From NCBI RefSeq assembly GCF_030010375.1, contig NZ_JASCRY010000004.1, forward strand, positions 62,001 through 126,000: a stretch of 64,000 nucleotides of DNA, in the 5' to 3' direction. Position numbers and translations under genes: made by a program. Source of the DNA: Flavobacterium yafengii. GTDB taxonomy: Bacteria > Bacteroidota > Bacteroidia > Flavobacteriales > Flavobacteriaceae. Below are positions 1 through 8,302 of this stretch, one piece after another; position 1 is the first letter of the stretch; every line of letters starts with the position of its first letter. The notes under the pieces are model-generated. The model was not told the DNA's origin. It worked only from the letters and a program-made list of their open reading frames with translations, and ran no database searches.

Positions 1-288
1 AACTTCTCCTTTAAAAACAACCCCAACAGGAATGGTATGAAAAGGCAACTTCACATCGTTACTCTTCACAGGAATTCGCATGATGATCAAAGTCCAACCA
101 TTTTCAATTTCTATCCTTGGTCTTTCGTCAATATCTTCAATATCGTTATAAAATGCTTCAGGAATTTGTAAGTCTTCGAGTAAATATTTTTTTTCTGCTT
201 CGGTAGGGCATTCAATATTTATCCAGCAGTTTGGAATCCATTCAGTAATGGCAATTAATCCGTTATTGTTTTTGTAAAAAGCTCTCAT
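1..288 (-). CDS. CorA-family divalent cation transporter, N-terminal part (runs off the window)
   Basis: Reading the minus strand from the ATG at 288 gives 96 codons with no stop before the window edge, so only the N-terminal cytoplasmic part is present. The segment IPEAFYNDIEDIDERPRIE followed by a hydrophobic stretch (TLIIMRIP) matches the N-terminal pattern of CorA-like Mg2+/Co2+ transporters, where an acidic D/E-ERPR stretch precedes a beta strand. The diagnostic GMN motif and the two C-terminal membrane helices would lie outside the window and cannot be checked. The family carries divalent cations through a pentameric inner-membrane channel. Confidence 0.75.
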   Translation of the reverse strand, partial: MRAFYKNNNGLIAITEWIPNCWINIECPTEAEKKYLLEDLQIPEAFYNDIEDIDERPRIEIENGWTLIIMRIPVKSNDVKLPFHTIPVGVVFKGEV

Positions 289-470
289 TTCAAAAAATTC
301 TATAGGTTTATTTATAGCCTCTTGAAAACAGTTCAAGTGCTATATTAGTTCAACATTTCCGAATAATAATCGTCCATTTTAAAGGTCTTTTTTTTAAGTG
401 GTGCAAAAGTATTCTTTAAATTCCGTTTTAGCATCAATTATCAGAATTTTATACATTTTTAAATAAAAAA

Positions 471-496
471 AAGCCTTAAACGTATGTTTAAGGCTT
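471..496 (-). terminator. Intrinsic terminator of folD
   Basis: The arm AAGCCTTAAAC (471-481) and its exact reverse complement (486-496) leave a 4-nt loop. On the minus strand the stem is followed by a run of T. It lies 21 bases beyond the folD stop codon. Confidence 0.85.
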
Positions 497-517
497 TCAA
501 TCAAAACTATATTCTCT

Positions 518-1399
518 TTATTTATTTCTTTTCATTTCTCTTGCCAAAAGCGTGTTTTTCAACAACATTGCAATGGTCATAGGCCCTACTCCTCCCGGAA
601 CTGGAGTAATAAACGATGATTTTTTACTTACTTGCTCAAAATCAACATCACCAGTGATTACATATCCTTTTTCGTTTGTTTCATCAGGAACACGAGTAAT
701 ACCCACATCAATAACCACAACTCCCTCTTTCACCATATTTGCTTTTAAGTAATTTGGTACACCAAGAGCAGTAATAATGATATCCGCCTGAATGGTAATT
801 TCTTCAATATTTTTAGTGTAACTGTGCGTTAGAGTTACCGTTGAATTCCCAGGAAAACCTTTTCTTCCCATCAAAATACTCATGGGTCTTCCCACAATAT
901 GACTACGCCCAATAACTACAGTATGTTTTCCTTGGGTTTCTACTCCGTATCTTTCTAACAATTCTAAAATTCCAAAAGGTGTTGCCGGAATAAAAGTAGT
1001 CATGTCTAAAGCCATTTTTCCAAAATTCTCTGGATGAAATCCATCAACATCTTTACTTGGATCAACCGCCATCAACACTTTTTGCTCATCGATTTGTTCC
1101 GGAAGCGGCAATTGAACGATAAATCCATCAATAGCATCATTCTCATTCAATTCCTTAATCTTTTTCAACAATTCAACTTCAGTAGTTGTACTTGGCATTT
1201 TCACTAAAGTAGACTCAAAACCTACTCTTTCACAGGCTTTTACTTTACTTCCTACATAAGTTAAACTAGCTCCATCGTTACCAACAATCAAGGCTGCTAA
1301 ATGAGGTACTTTCTCCCCATTGTCTTTCATTTTTTGTACTTCTGCAGCGATTTCACTCTTAATATCTTCCGCTGTTTTTTTTCCGTCTAGTAATTGCAT
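518..1399 (-). CDS. folD: Bifunctional methylenetetrahydrofolate dehydrogenase / methenyltetrahydrofolate cyclohydrolase
   Basis: The 293-residue cytosolic protein has the normal length of FolD. It interconverts 5,10-methylene-, methenyl- and 10-formyl-tetrahydrofolate in one-carbon metabolism. Visible signatures are the catalytic region around TYVGSKVKACERVGF (Tyr and Lys, residues about 47-62), the QLPLPEQID segment near residue 97, the KDVDGFHPEN motif near 116, the NADP-binding stretch VVIGRSHIVGRPMS near 161, and PVPGGVGPMT near the C-terminus. It lies 136 bases downstream of ffh on the same strand, an arrangement I associate with flavobacteria, and ends in its own terminator. It may be co-transcribed with ffh because no hairpin separates them. 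Confidence 0.97.
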   Translation of the reverse strand: MQLLDGKKTAEDIKSEIAAEVQKMKDNGEKVPHLAALIVGNDGASLTYVGSKVKACERVGFESTLVKMPSTTTEVELLKKIKELNENDAIDGFIVQLPLPEQIDEQKVLMAVDPSKDVDGFHPENFGKMALDMTTFIPATPFGILELLERYGVETQGKHTVVIGRSHIVGRPMSILMGRKGFPGNSTVTLTHSYTKNIEEITIQADIIITALGVPNYLKANMVKEGVVVIDVGITRVPDETNEKGYVITGDVDFEQVSKKSSFITPVPGGVGPMTIAMLLKNTLLAREMKRNK

Positions 1400-1535
1400 T
1401 TTTAAAAATTGTTTAAATTTTAATTATGAAGCTTTGAAAGCTTGAGAATTAAAGGCTTAGTAGTTATGTAATTTGTATAAAAGAGTAAGGTTTAAAAACG
1501 CAACGAATTGAATTTTTAAACCTTACAAAAATAAA

Positions 1536-2897
1536 TTATCTCATTCCGGGCATACCACCTGGCATTCCACCTTTCATGCCGCCCATCATCTTCATGAGGT
1601 TTTTTCCTCCTGGGCCTTGCATCATTTTCATCATCTTGCTCATTTGTTCGAACTGTTTCATCAATTGATTAACCTGTTCGATTTTGGTTCCGGAACCTTT
1701 AGCAATTCGGGCTTTTCTTTTTACATCAATCAAAGCCGGCTTACTTCTTTCAATTGGAGTCATCGAATGAATAATAGCTTCAATATGTTTGAAAGCATCG
1801 TCTTCAATTTCAACATCTTTCATGGCTTTTGAAGCACCTGGTATCATTCCAACCAAATCTTTCATATTACCCATTTTCTTTACTTGCTGAATTTGAGAAA
1901 GGAAATCATCAAAACCGAATTCGTTTTTGGCAATTTTCTTTTGGATTTTTCTTGCTTCTTCTTCGTCAAATTGCTCTTGGGCTCTTTCTACCAAAGACAC
2001 AACGTCTCCCATCCCCAATATTCTTTCGGCCATACGAATTGGATAGAACACATCAATTGCATCCATCTTTTCCCCAGTACCTACAAACTTAATTGGTTTA
2101 TTAACAACCGATTTAATCGAAATTGCTGCTCCACCACGCGTATCACCATCTAATTTGGTTAAGATAACACCATCAAAATTTAATCTTTCATTGAAGGCTT
2201 TTGCCGTATTTACAGCATCTTGACCTGTCATTGCATCAACAACAAACAAGGTTTCATTAGGTTGAATCGCTTTATGAACGCGTTCAATTTCGTTCATCAT
2301 TTCCTCATCGACTGCTAAACGACCAGCCGTATCGACAATCACTACATTGAATCCATTTGCTTTAGCATGCTTAATTGCATTTTGAGCAATTTCTACTGGA
2401 TTTTTATTTTCTGGCTCTGAATAAACCTCTACTCCTATTGAATCTCCAACAACATATAATTGTTGAATCGCCGCAGGACGGTAAATATCACACGCTACTA
2501 ATAATGGTTTTTTATTCTTTTTTGTTAAAAGATAATTTGCCAATTTTCCTGAGAAAGTAGTTTTCCCTGAACCTTGCAAACCTGACATTAAAATAATCGA
2601 TGGATTCCCGGAAAGATTGATTCCGGCAACATCACCACCCATTAATTCTGTCAATTCATCTTTCACTAACTTCACCAATAATTGTCCTGGTTGAAGTGTT
2701 GTCAATACATCCTGACCAATTGCTTTTTCTTTTACTTTAGTGGTAAAATCTTTGGCAATTTTAAAATTGACATCGGCGTCAAGCAAGGCTCTACGAACTT
2801 CTTTCAGCGTTTCTGCTACATTTACTTCGGTGATTTTTCCGTGACCTTTAAGTATATGAAAGGCTTTATCTAGTTTATCGCTTAAATTATCGAACAT
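1536..2897 (-). CDS. ffh: Signal recognition particle protein (SRP54 homologue)
   Basis: The 453-residue GTPase binds signal sequences of nascent inner-membrane and exported proteins and hands ribosomes to FtsY. The N domain (about 1-85) is followed by the G domain, with the P-loop GLQGSGKTT (about 105), DTAGRL (about 190) and TKLDGD (about 247). A methionine-rich M domain with a C-terminal Met/Gly tail (FEQMSKMMKMMQGPGGKN onward) binds 4.5S RNA and signal peptides. The start at 2897 is supported by a promoter with TTG, 19 nt and TATCTTTG just upstream. No SRP RNA gene is visible nearby. Confidence 0.98.
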   Translation of the reverse strand: MFDNLSDKLDKAFHILKGHGKITEVNVAETLKEVRRALLDADVNFKIAKDFTTKVKEKAIGQDVLTTLQPGQLLVKLVKDELTELMGGDVAGINLSGNPSIILMSGLQGSGKTTFSGKLANYLLTKKNKKPLLVACDIYRPAAIQQLYVVGDSIGVEVYSEPENKNPVEIAQNAIKHAKANGFNVVIVDTAGRLAVDEEMMNEIERVHKAIQPNETLFVVDAMTGQDAVNTAKAFNERLNFDGVILTKLDGDTRGGAAISIKSVVNKPIKFVGTGEKMDAIDVFYPIRMAERILGMGDVVSLVERAQEQFDEEEARKIQKKIAKNEFGFDDFLSQIQQVKKMGNMKDLVGMIPGASKAMKDVEIEDDAFKHIEAIIHSMTPIERSKPALIDVKRKARIAKGSGTKIEQVNQLMKQFEQMSKMMKMMQGPGGKNLMKMMGGMKGGMPGGMPGMR

Positions 2898-2919
2898 AGT
2901 ATTGATTTATTTTGAAATG

Positions 2920-2949
2920 CAAAGATAAACTAATTAGATAATTAGACAA
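2920..2949 (-). promoter_or_regulatory. Flavobacterial promoter of ffh
   Basis: On the minus strand TTG (2949-2947) is separated by exactly 19 nt from TATCTTTG (2927-2920). This fits the Bacteroidota sigma-A consensus of TTG and TAnnTTTG. The -33 element is part of a TCTAATTR repeat array. Confidence 0.75.
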
Positions 2950-2965
2950 TTAGATAATTAGAATA
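2930..2965 (-). repeat. Octamer word array TCTAATTR
   Basis: Four consecutive 8-nt units (TCTAATTA, TCTAATTG, TCTAATTA, TCTAATTA) are read on the minus strand between the argS terminator and ffh. The second unit supplies the TTG of the ffh promoter. Confidence 0.7.
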
Positions 2966-3000
2966 TTGACATCTCATTTTGAGGTTTATTTTAACAAAAA

Positions 3001-3025
3001 AAACGACCTCATTTCGAAGTCGTTT
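3001..3025 (-). terminator. Intrinsic terminator of argS
   Basis: The arms AAACGAC (3001-3007) and GTCGTTT (3019-3025) can be extended internally. On the minus strand the stem is followed by eight T. It lies 12 bases beyond the argS stop codon. Confidence 0.8.
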
Positions 3026-3037
3026 TTTTATCTTATT

Positions 3038-4816
3038 TTACATTCTTTCTGGGACACTTATCCCAAGCAGGTTAAAAGATGCTGCAATAGTATCTGCCAC
3101 TTTTTTAGATAATTGAACTCTGAAAATTTTCTTCTCTAAATCTTCTTCGCCAAGAATAGGAACAGCTTGATAGAACGAATTGTATTCACGAACCAAATCA
3201 TAAGTAAAATTTGCAAGCAAAGCAGGACTGTGATGCTGTGCTGCATTTTGGATAACTTCAGGAAATAACTCTAATTGTTTCACGAGTTCTTTCTCTTTTT
3301 CATGAAGTTGTATCATTTTTGATTTATTCGAAAAGTCAAAATTTGCTTTACGAATAATCGATTGAATTCTTGCGTATGTATATTGAATAAACGGCCCAGT
3401 ATTTCCAGCAAAATCTACTGATTCTTCCGGATTAAAAAGGATTCGTTTTTTAGGATCTACTTTTAAAATATAATATTTCAAAGCGCCTAAACCAATCGTG
3501 TTGTATAATTTCGCTTTTTCTTCTGGAGAATAAGAGTCTAATTTTCCTAAATCTTCTGCAATTTTTTGCGCGGTATCTGTCATTTCCTGCATCAAATCAT
3601 CGGCATCAACAACAGTTCCTTCACGGCTTTTCATTTTCCCGGAAGGCAAATCCACCATTCCATAAGACAAATGAAATAGATTTTTAGACCAGTCAAAACC
3701 TAATTTTTTCAAGATAAGAAACAAGACTTTAAAGTGATAATCTTGCTCATTTCCTACGGTATAAACCATTCCGCCTACATCCGGATAATCCTTCACACGC
3801 TGAATTGCAGTTCCAATATCTTGTGTCATGTAAACCGCAGTTCCATCTGAACGCAAAACAATTTTACGGTCTAAACCTTCGTCCGTTAAATCAATCCAAA
3901 CAGAACCGTCAGGATCTTTTTCAAAAACTCCTCTGTCCAAACCAATCTGAACCACATCTTTACCTAATAAATACGTGTTACTTTCGTAGTAATAACAATC
4001 GAAATCAACACCTAAATTTTTATAGGTAATGGCAAAACCATCATAAACCCATTGATTCATGGTTTTCCAAAGCGTGATTACCACATCATCTCCAGCTTCC
4101 CATTTTAGCAACATTTCCTGCGCTTCCAAGATGATTGGTGCTTGTTTTTTGGCTTCTTCTTCTGTTTTACCAGCGCTCATTAATTGCGCTATTTCTTCTT
4201 TGTATGCTTTATCAAAAGCAACATAATAATTTCCAACTAATTTATCTCCTTTTAAACCTGTTGATTCCGGCGTTTGTCCGTTTCCGAATTTTTGCCAAGC
4301 CAACATCGATTTGCAAATATGGATTCCTCTATCATTAATGATTTGAGTTTTATACACTTTCTTACCAGAAGCTTTGATGATTTCCGCCACTGAATATCCC
4401 AAAAGATTATTACGTACGTGACCTAAATGCAAGGGTTTATTGGTATTTGGCGAAGAATATTCAACCATTACCGCTTTGTCTTCTGGGTTTGGAGTAACGA
4501 AACCAAATTTAACATCGTCTTTTATTTCTCCGAAGAAATCCAAATAATAGTCATCTGAAATAACAATATTCAAAAATCCGGAAACTACATTAAACCGACT
4601 TACCTCAGCTACATTTTCAACTAAATAGTTTCCTATTTTATTTCCCAATTCTACTGGATTACTTTTAACAACTTTCAACAAGGGAAAAATAACCATTGTA
4701 ATATCCCCTTCAAATTCCTTGCGTGTAGTTTGAAATTCAACTTTATCAATCGTAACGTCGAACAAGACTTTTACAGCTTTTTCAATAGAGGGCGTAAGAA
4801 TTTGTGGTAATGTCAT
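3038..4816 (-). CDS. argS: Arginyl-tRNA synthetase
   Basis: This class I synthetase charges tRNA-Arg. The HIGH-type motif HLGHVRNN follows SSPNTNKP (about residue 130), the KMSK-type motif appears as GKMKSREGTVV (about 400), and the C-terminal anticodon-binding helical domain ends in the usual VPERM. A longer reading from an ATG at 4852 is open, but a TATCTTTG -7 box lies at 4847-4840, between the two ATGs. Transcription should therefore begin downstream of 4852, so the ATG at 4816 is chosen. It gives 592 residues starting MTLPQILTPSIEKAV, the family's usual beginning. Confidence 0.96.
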   Translation of the reverse strand: MTLPQILTPSIEKAVKVLFDVTIDKVEFQTTRKEFEGDITMVIFPLLKVVKSNPVELGNKIGNYLVENVAEVSRFNVVSGFLNIVISDDYYLDFFGEIKDDVKFGFVTPNPEDKAVMVEYSSPNTNKPLHLGHVRNNLLGYSVAEIIKASGKKVYKTQIINDRGIHICKSMLAWQKFGNGQTPESTGLKGDKLVGNYYVAFDKAYKEEIAQLMSAGKTEEEAKKQAPIILEAQEMLLKWEAGDDVVITLWKTMNQWVYDGFAITYKNLGVDFDCYYYESNTYLLGKDVVQIGLDRGVFEKDPDGSVWIDLTDEGLDRKIVLRSDGTAVYMTQDIGTAIQRVKDYPDVGGMVYTVGNEQDYHFKVLFLILKKLGFDWSKNLFHLSYGMVDLPSGKMKSREGTVVDADDLMQEMTDTAQKIAEDLGKLDSYSPEEKAKLYNTIGLGALKYYILKVDPKKRILFNPEESVDFAGNTGPFIQYTYARIQSIIRKANFDFSNKSKMIQLHEKEKELVKQLELFPEVIQNAAQHHSPALLANFTYDLVREYNSFYQAVPILGEEDLEKKIFRVQLSKKVADTIAASFNLLGISVPERM

Positions 4817-4839
4817 TTCGTGTATTGGTTTTAAGGCTG

Positions 4840-4847
4840 CAAAGATA
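4840..4847 (-). promoter_or_regulatory. -7 box of argS promoter
   Basis: TATCTTTG on the minus strand matches TAnnTTTG 24 bases upstream of the chosen ATG. No well-spaced TTG was found upstream. This box decides the argS start codon. Confidence 0.6.
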
Positions 4848-5071
4848 GTCATATTGCAGTAATTTGAAAATTGGAAAACAAGATAATTTACACCTAAAAA
4901 TGAAGCGTTTAACCTTGTTTAAGGTAGAAATCCATATTTTTTTCAAAAATCGATGTAACAAAATCCATGTTCAGAAGTCTATTAAGTAAATTTTACTATT
5001 TCGTATTTGTTAAAAAATGTTAAATATTATTAAAAAAGGTATTGTGCTTAACATAGTATTATATAAAATAA

Positions 5072-5079
5072 TATATTTG
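5072..5079 (+). promoter_or_regulatory. -7 box upstream of the TonB-dependent receptor
   Basis: TATATTTG fits TAnnTTTG and lies 31 bases before the ATG at 5110. It lies downstream of a possible ATG at 5017, which argues against the longer reading. The -33 element is weak. Confidence 0.55.
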
Positions 5080-5109
5080 CATTATCAATCAATTAAATCA
5101 AACTTAATC

Positions 5110-7521
5110 ATGAAACTTAAATTACTTTTAATCTGCTTTATTGGAACATTGTTTTCGATGCAGGCTCAAACTTCGGTCAAACCATCAATTCTGGAAAACT
5201 CCGGAATTATCTCCGGAAAAATTACTGACAAAAAGACTAACGAACCCTTGGCGTATGTAAATATTGTGGTAAAGGAAAACAACAAAGTCATTACTGGTGA
5301 CATCACATCTGACAAAGGAACTTTTCAAATAAAAAATTTAGCCTTAAAAGATTACGTTGTTGAAATCCAATTTATAGGTTATAAAACCATTACGAAATCA
5401 ATTTCACTGACAAACGAAGAAAAAAACGCAAATCTGAACACGATTTCTATCGAAGAAGATGCCATTCAATTAAAAGGCGTAGATATAATTGCTGAACGCT
5501 CTACTATTGAACAAAAAATTGACAGAAAAGTAATCAATGTAGGAAAAGATTTGACTACCGCAGGCGCAACCGCATCCGAAATCATGAATAATATTCCTTC
5601 AGTAAATGTAGATCAAGATGGAAAATTATCCTTGCGCGGGAACGAAAACGTACGTGTTTTGGTAGATGGACGTCCGAGCAATATTGAAGCTTCGCAACTG
5701 TTGAAACAAATTCCATCCACTTCTATTAAAAAAATTGAATTAATCACTAATCCAAGTGCCAAATACAATCCTGAAGGAATGTCAGGAATTATCAATATCG
5801 TTTTACATAAAAATGCTAATGACGGATTTAATGCCAGCGTTAATACGGGTCTAACTTTTGCACAAACACCAAAGATTAGCAACTCGATCAACATGAATTA
5901 TAGAACCGGTAAAGTGAATTTTTTCTCCACTTATGGAAATAATTTTGGTAAAAGATTCAATGAAGGGCAAATTTCAAGGCTTGACGACAACTCCAATCAA
6001 ATGTTTGATATTGTGAATGACAACAAATCTCATTTGTTCAAAATTGGAATGGATTATTACATCAATGACAAAAACACTATTTCTGCCTATACTAATCAAA
6101 ACATATTTGTTGGAGATGGTATCGTGGATGTGAACATTGTAAATCCTGATGCATCAGAAAATTTGCTACTGAATTCTAAATACTTTTCAGATAATACGGA
6201 CGGTACTTACAATTTAGCTTTCAAACATTTAACTCAAAAAGAGGGAGAAACGCTGGATTTAGAAATAAATCACAGCATCTATTCTGAAGATCAGGATGCT
6301 AGTTTCCTAACTACTTTCAATAACCCAAATATTCCCAGCAGTTCTTATACCGATAATCTTGGTGAGAAAAGAAAAAACTCCACCGTCAATTTAGATTATG
6401 TAAATCCACTAAATGACAAGACTAAGCTAGAATTGGGTGCTGAAAGCAGAATTGTACGAACCGACAACAATTACAACACCAACAACAGTTCTTTATCAAA
6501 TTCTGATTATACCTATGATTTAGATATTTATTCGGCTTATGCTACTTTTGGACAGAAATTCAAAAAAATAGGATACCAATTGGGTGCCCGTTTTGAAAGC
6601 TACAAGGTAAACGCAATGTTAAACGGCGCTACTGCTTATAAGGACGATTACTTCACGGTATATCCTTCGGCTTCGATGACTTATTCTCCTACCGACAAAA
6701 ATCAGTTTCAAATCAGTTTCAGCCGCCGTGTAGACAGACCTGGTTTAGACCAAACCAAACCTATTAGAGAATTCAGCACACCTAGAGTAACCTCTATTGG
6801 AAATCCTGAATTAGATCCACAATTTACCAATTCTATTGAATTAAATTATACGAAAACAATTGCTAAAGGATCATTCACCACAGGTCTTTTTGTACGAAGT
6901 ATCCATAACGAAATTAACAGAATTCTATACCCAGATCCACAAAATCAGGATCAACAAATTATGAGTTTTGATAACTTCGACAATAATACAGCCTATGGTT
7001 TTGAAGTCTCTTTAAATTACAAAATCAATAGTTGGTGGGATATACAACCAGCAATAGATTTTTCTAGTATTAACCAAAAAGGATTAGTTTCAGTACTTAA
7101 CCCAAGCAGCAATTCATTTGATTTGGTTTCCAAAGAAGTTACTGCATCAGCTTTCAACGCTCGTTTTAATAGTAATTTCAAAGCAACTAAAAGCCTTCGT
7201 TTCCTTTTGTTCGGATTCTATAGATCTGGGGTTGATGGTGTACAATTCAACGGTAAAGAAATGTATAAAATTGATGCTGGCGGACGTTATTCATTCCTAA
7301 AAGACAAAGCGACCTTAAGTGTTCGTTTTAATGATGTTTTCGACACCATGAAAGCCGGTTTTGATGGGCAAAATCCATATCCGCAAGTAGGTCAATTTAC
7401 TTGGGAAAGCCAATCTGTTTATCTTGGTTTCAACTACATCTTTGGCGCAGGAAAAAACAAAAGCTTGCAACGCAAACAAAGAGATAACAACACCAAACAA
7501 GATGGAGGCGGATTGTTTTAA
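5110..7521 (+). CDS. TonB-dependent outer membrane beta-barrel protein with carboxypeptidase-regulatory-like N-domain
   Basis: The 803-residue outer membrane protein begins with a signal peptide (MKLKLLLICFIGTLFSMQAQ). A CarboxypepD_reg-like domain follows (about 35-110, SGKITDKKTNEPLAYVNIVV). Next comes a plug-like region with GVDIIAERS, NNIPSVNVDQDGKLSLRGN and VRVLVDGRPS (about 120-195), and a barrel rich in alternating aromatic residues with C-terminal NYIFGAGKNKSLQRKQRDNN. It resembles the OMP_b-brl_3 type of TonB receptor rather than SusC. The substrate cannot be read from the sequence, and there is no SusD partner. The in-frame ATG at 5017 is rejected because it precedes the -7 box and lacks a signal peptide. 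Confidence 0.88.
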   Translation: MKLKLLLICFIGTLFSMQAQTSVKPSILENSGIISGKITDKKTNEPLAYVNIVVKENNKVITGDITSDKGTFQIKNLALKDYVVEIQFIGYKTITKSISLTNEEKNANLNTISIEEDAIQLKGVDIIAERSTIEQKIDRKVINVGKDLTTAGATASEIMNNIPSVNVDQDGKLSLRGNENVRVLVDGRPSNIEASQLLKQIPSTSIKKIELITNPSAKYNPEGMSGIINIVLHKNANDGFNASVNTGLTFAQTPKISNSINMNYRTGKVNFFSTYGNNFGKRFNEGQISRLDDNSNQMFDIVNDNKSHLFKIGMDYYINDKNTISAYTNQNIFVGDGIVDVNIVNPDASENLLLNSKYFSDNTDGTYNLAFKHLTQKEGETLDLEINHSIYSEDQDASFLTTFNNPNIPSSSYTDNLGEKRKNSTVNLDYVNPLNDKTKLELGAESRIVRTDNNYNTNNSSLSNSDYTYDLDIYSAYATFGQKFKKIGYQLGARFESYKVNAMLNGATAYKDDYFTVYPSASMTYSPTDKNQFQISFSRRVDRPGLDQTKPIREFSTPRVTSIGNPELDPQFTNSIELNYTKTIAKGSFTTGLFVRSIHNEINRILYPDPQNQDQQIMSFDNFDNNTAYGFEVSLNYKINSWWDIQPAIDFSSINQKGLVSVLNPSSNSFDLVSKEVTASAFNARFNSNFKATKSLRFLLFGFYRSGVDGVQFNGKEMYKIDAGGRYSFLKDKATLSVRFNDVFDTMKAGFDGQNPYPQVGQFTWESQSVYLGFNYIFGAGKNKSLQRKQRDNNTKQDGGGLF

Positions 7522-7576
7522 ACGAAAAACAAAATGCTTCTATAAAAAATTAGTTTTAATAATTTGTTGCCAAAAG

Positions 7577-7607
7577 AAAAACCCGGAGTATGCCACTCCG
7601 GGTTTTT
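7577..7607. terminator. Bidirectional terminator between convergent genes
   Basis: The perfect arms AAAACCCGGAGT and ACTCCGGGTTTT enclose a 5-nt loop, with T on the plus side and A on the left (T on minus). The hairpin serves both the TonB receptor and the cutC end of the PUL. Confidence 0.9.
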
Positions 7608-7630
7608 CGATTTAAATAATTTTATATCTC

Positions 7631-8302
7631 TTACAAATTTGCTTTTATAGACTGGATTTCCTGTTGATTTGCTATTTCGCCTGAATCAGTTATAGCGGAG
7701 GAATGATAGAAAACAGCTTTCGTTTTTTCTTTTAATAATCTAACATTCGTGGAACGCAATCCACCACCAGGCATAATGGTAATCCTATTATTTGCCTTTT
7801 CTACTAATGTTGCCAATACATCAATACCGTCTACTACATTTGTTTCTTCCCCTGAAGTCAAAATGGTTTTAAAACCACATTCGATTAGAGATTCAAGCGC
7901 TTGAAACTTGTTTATCATTCCATCAAAAGCACGGTGAAACGTACACGGAAGCGGATTTGCCAAAGCTACTAATTCCGCATTTTGTAGTTCATTAAGACTG
8001 CCGTCTTCGTTTAAAATTCCAAAAACAAAACCATCTACTTCCAGTTTTTTGAATGTTGAAATTTCTGATTTCATTTGTTCGAATTCAAAATCAGAATAAA
8101 CAAAATTTCCACCACGAGGCCGAATCATCACATTCAAATCGATAGACAGAGTGTTGCGGACAGCTTTAGTTATTTCAAAATCGGGTGTTGTTCCGCCCTC
8201 TTTCATATTGGCACACAATTCTACTCTATCAGCACCATTATCTTGTGCAATAATTGCCGATTCAAGATTAAAACAGGCTATCTCCAGTTTCCCTTTTTTC
8301 AT
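7631..8302 (-). CDS. cutC: CutC family protein
   Basis: The 223-residue cytosolic TIM-barrel protein carries CutC signatures: LEIACFNLESAIIAQDNG and ADRVELCANMKEGGTTPD at the N-terminus, VMIRPRGGNFVYSD (about 57), HRAFD (about 123), LTSGEE (about 147) and MPGGGLRSTNV (about 175). Its ATG follows the stop codon of the glycosylasparaginase with no intervening base (TAAATG), so the two are almost certainly translationally coupled. CutC was named for copper homeostasis in E. coli, but that role has been questioned. This position at the end of a glycan-degradation operon suggests a sugar-related function instead. That last point is inference. Confidence 0.9.
   Translation of the reverse strand: MKKGKLEIACFNLESAIIAQDNGADRVELCANMKEGGTTPDFEITKAVRNTLSIDLNVMIRPRGGNFVYSDFEFEQMKSEISTFKKLEVDGFVFGILNEDGSLNELQNAELVALANPLPCTFHRAFDGMINKFQALESLIECGFKTILTSGEETNVVDGIDVLATLVEKANNRITIMPGGGLRSTNVRLLKEKTKAVFYHSSAITDSGEIANQQEIQSIKANL

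Noticed and set aside
1429..1443. AAGCTT-TGA-AAGCTT dyad in the folD leader
   Set aside because: Short, AT-rich and without T run or second copy; likely chance.
4817..4852. Twelve-residue N-terminal extension of ArgS
   Set aside because: A TATCTTTG -7 box lies between the two start codons, so transcription should start after 4852.
5017..5109. N-terminal extension of the TonB receptor
   Set aside because: It lies upstream of the TATATTTG box and lacks a signal peptide, which begins at 5110.
7631..8302. CutC as evidence for a copper-resistance locus
   Set aside because: No copper ATPase, CusAB-type efflux gene or multicopper oxidase is nearby, and all upstream operon members act on glycans.
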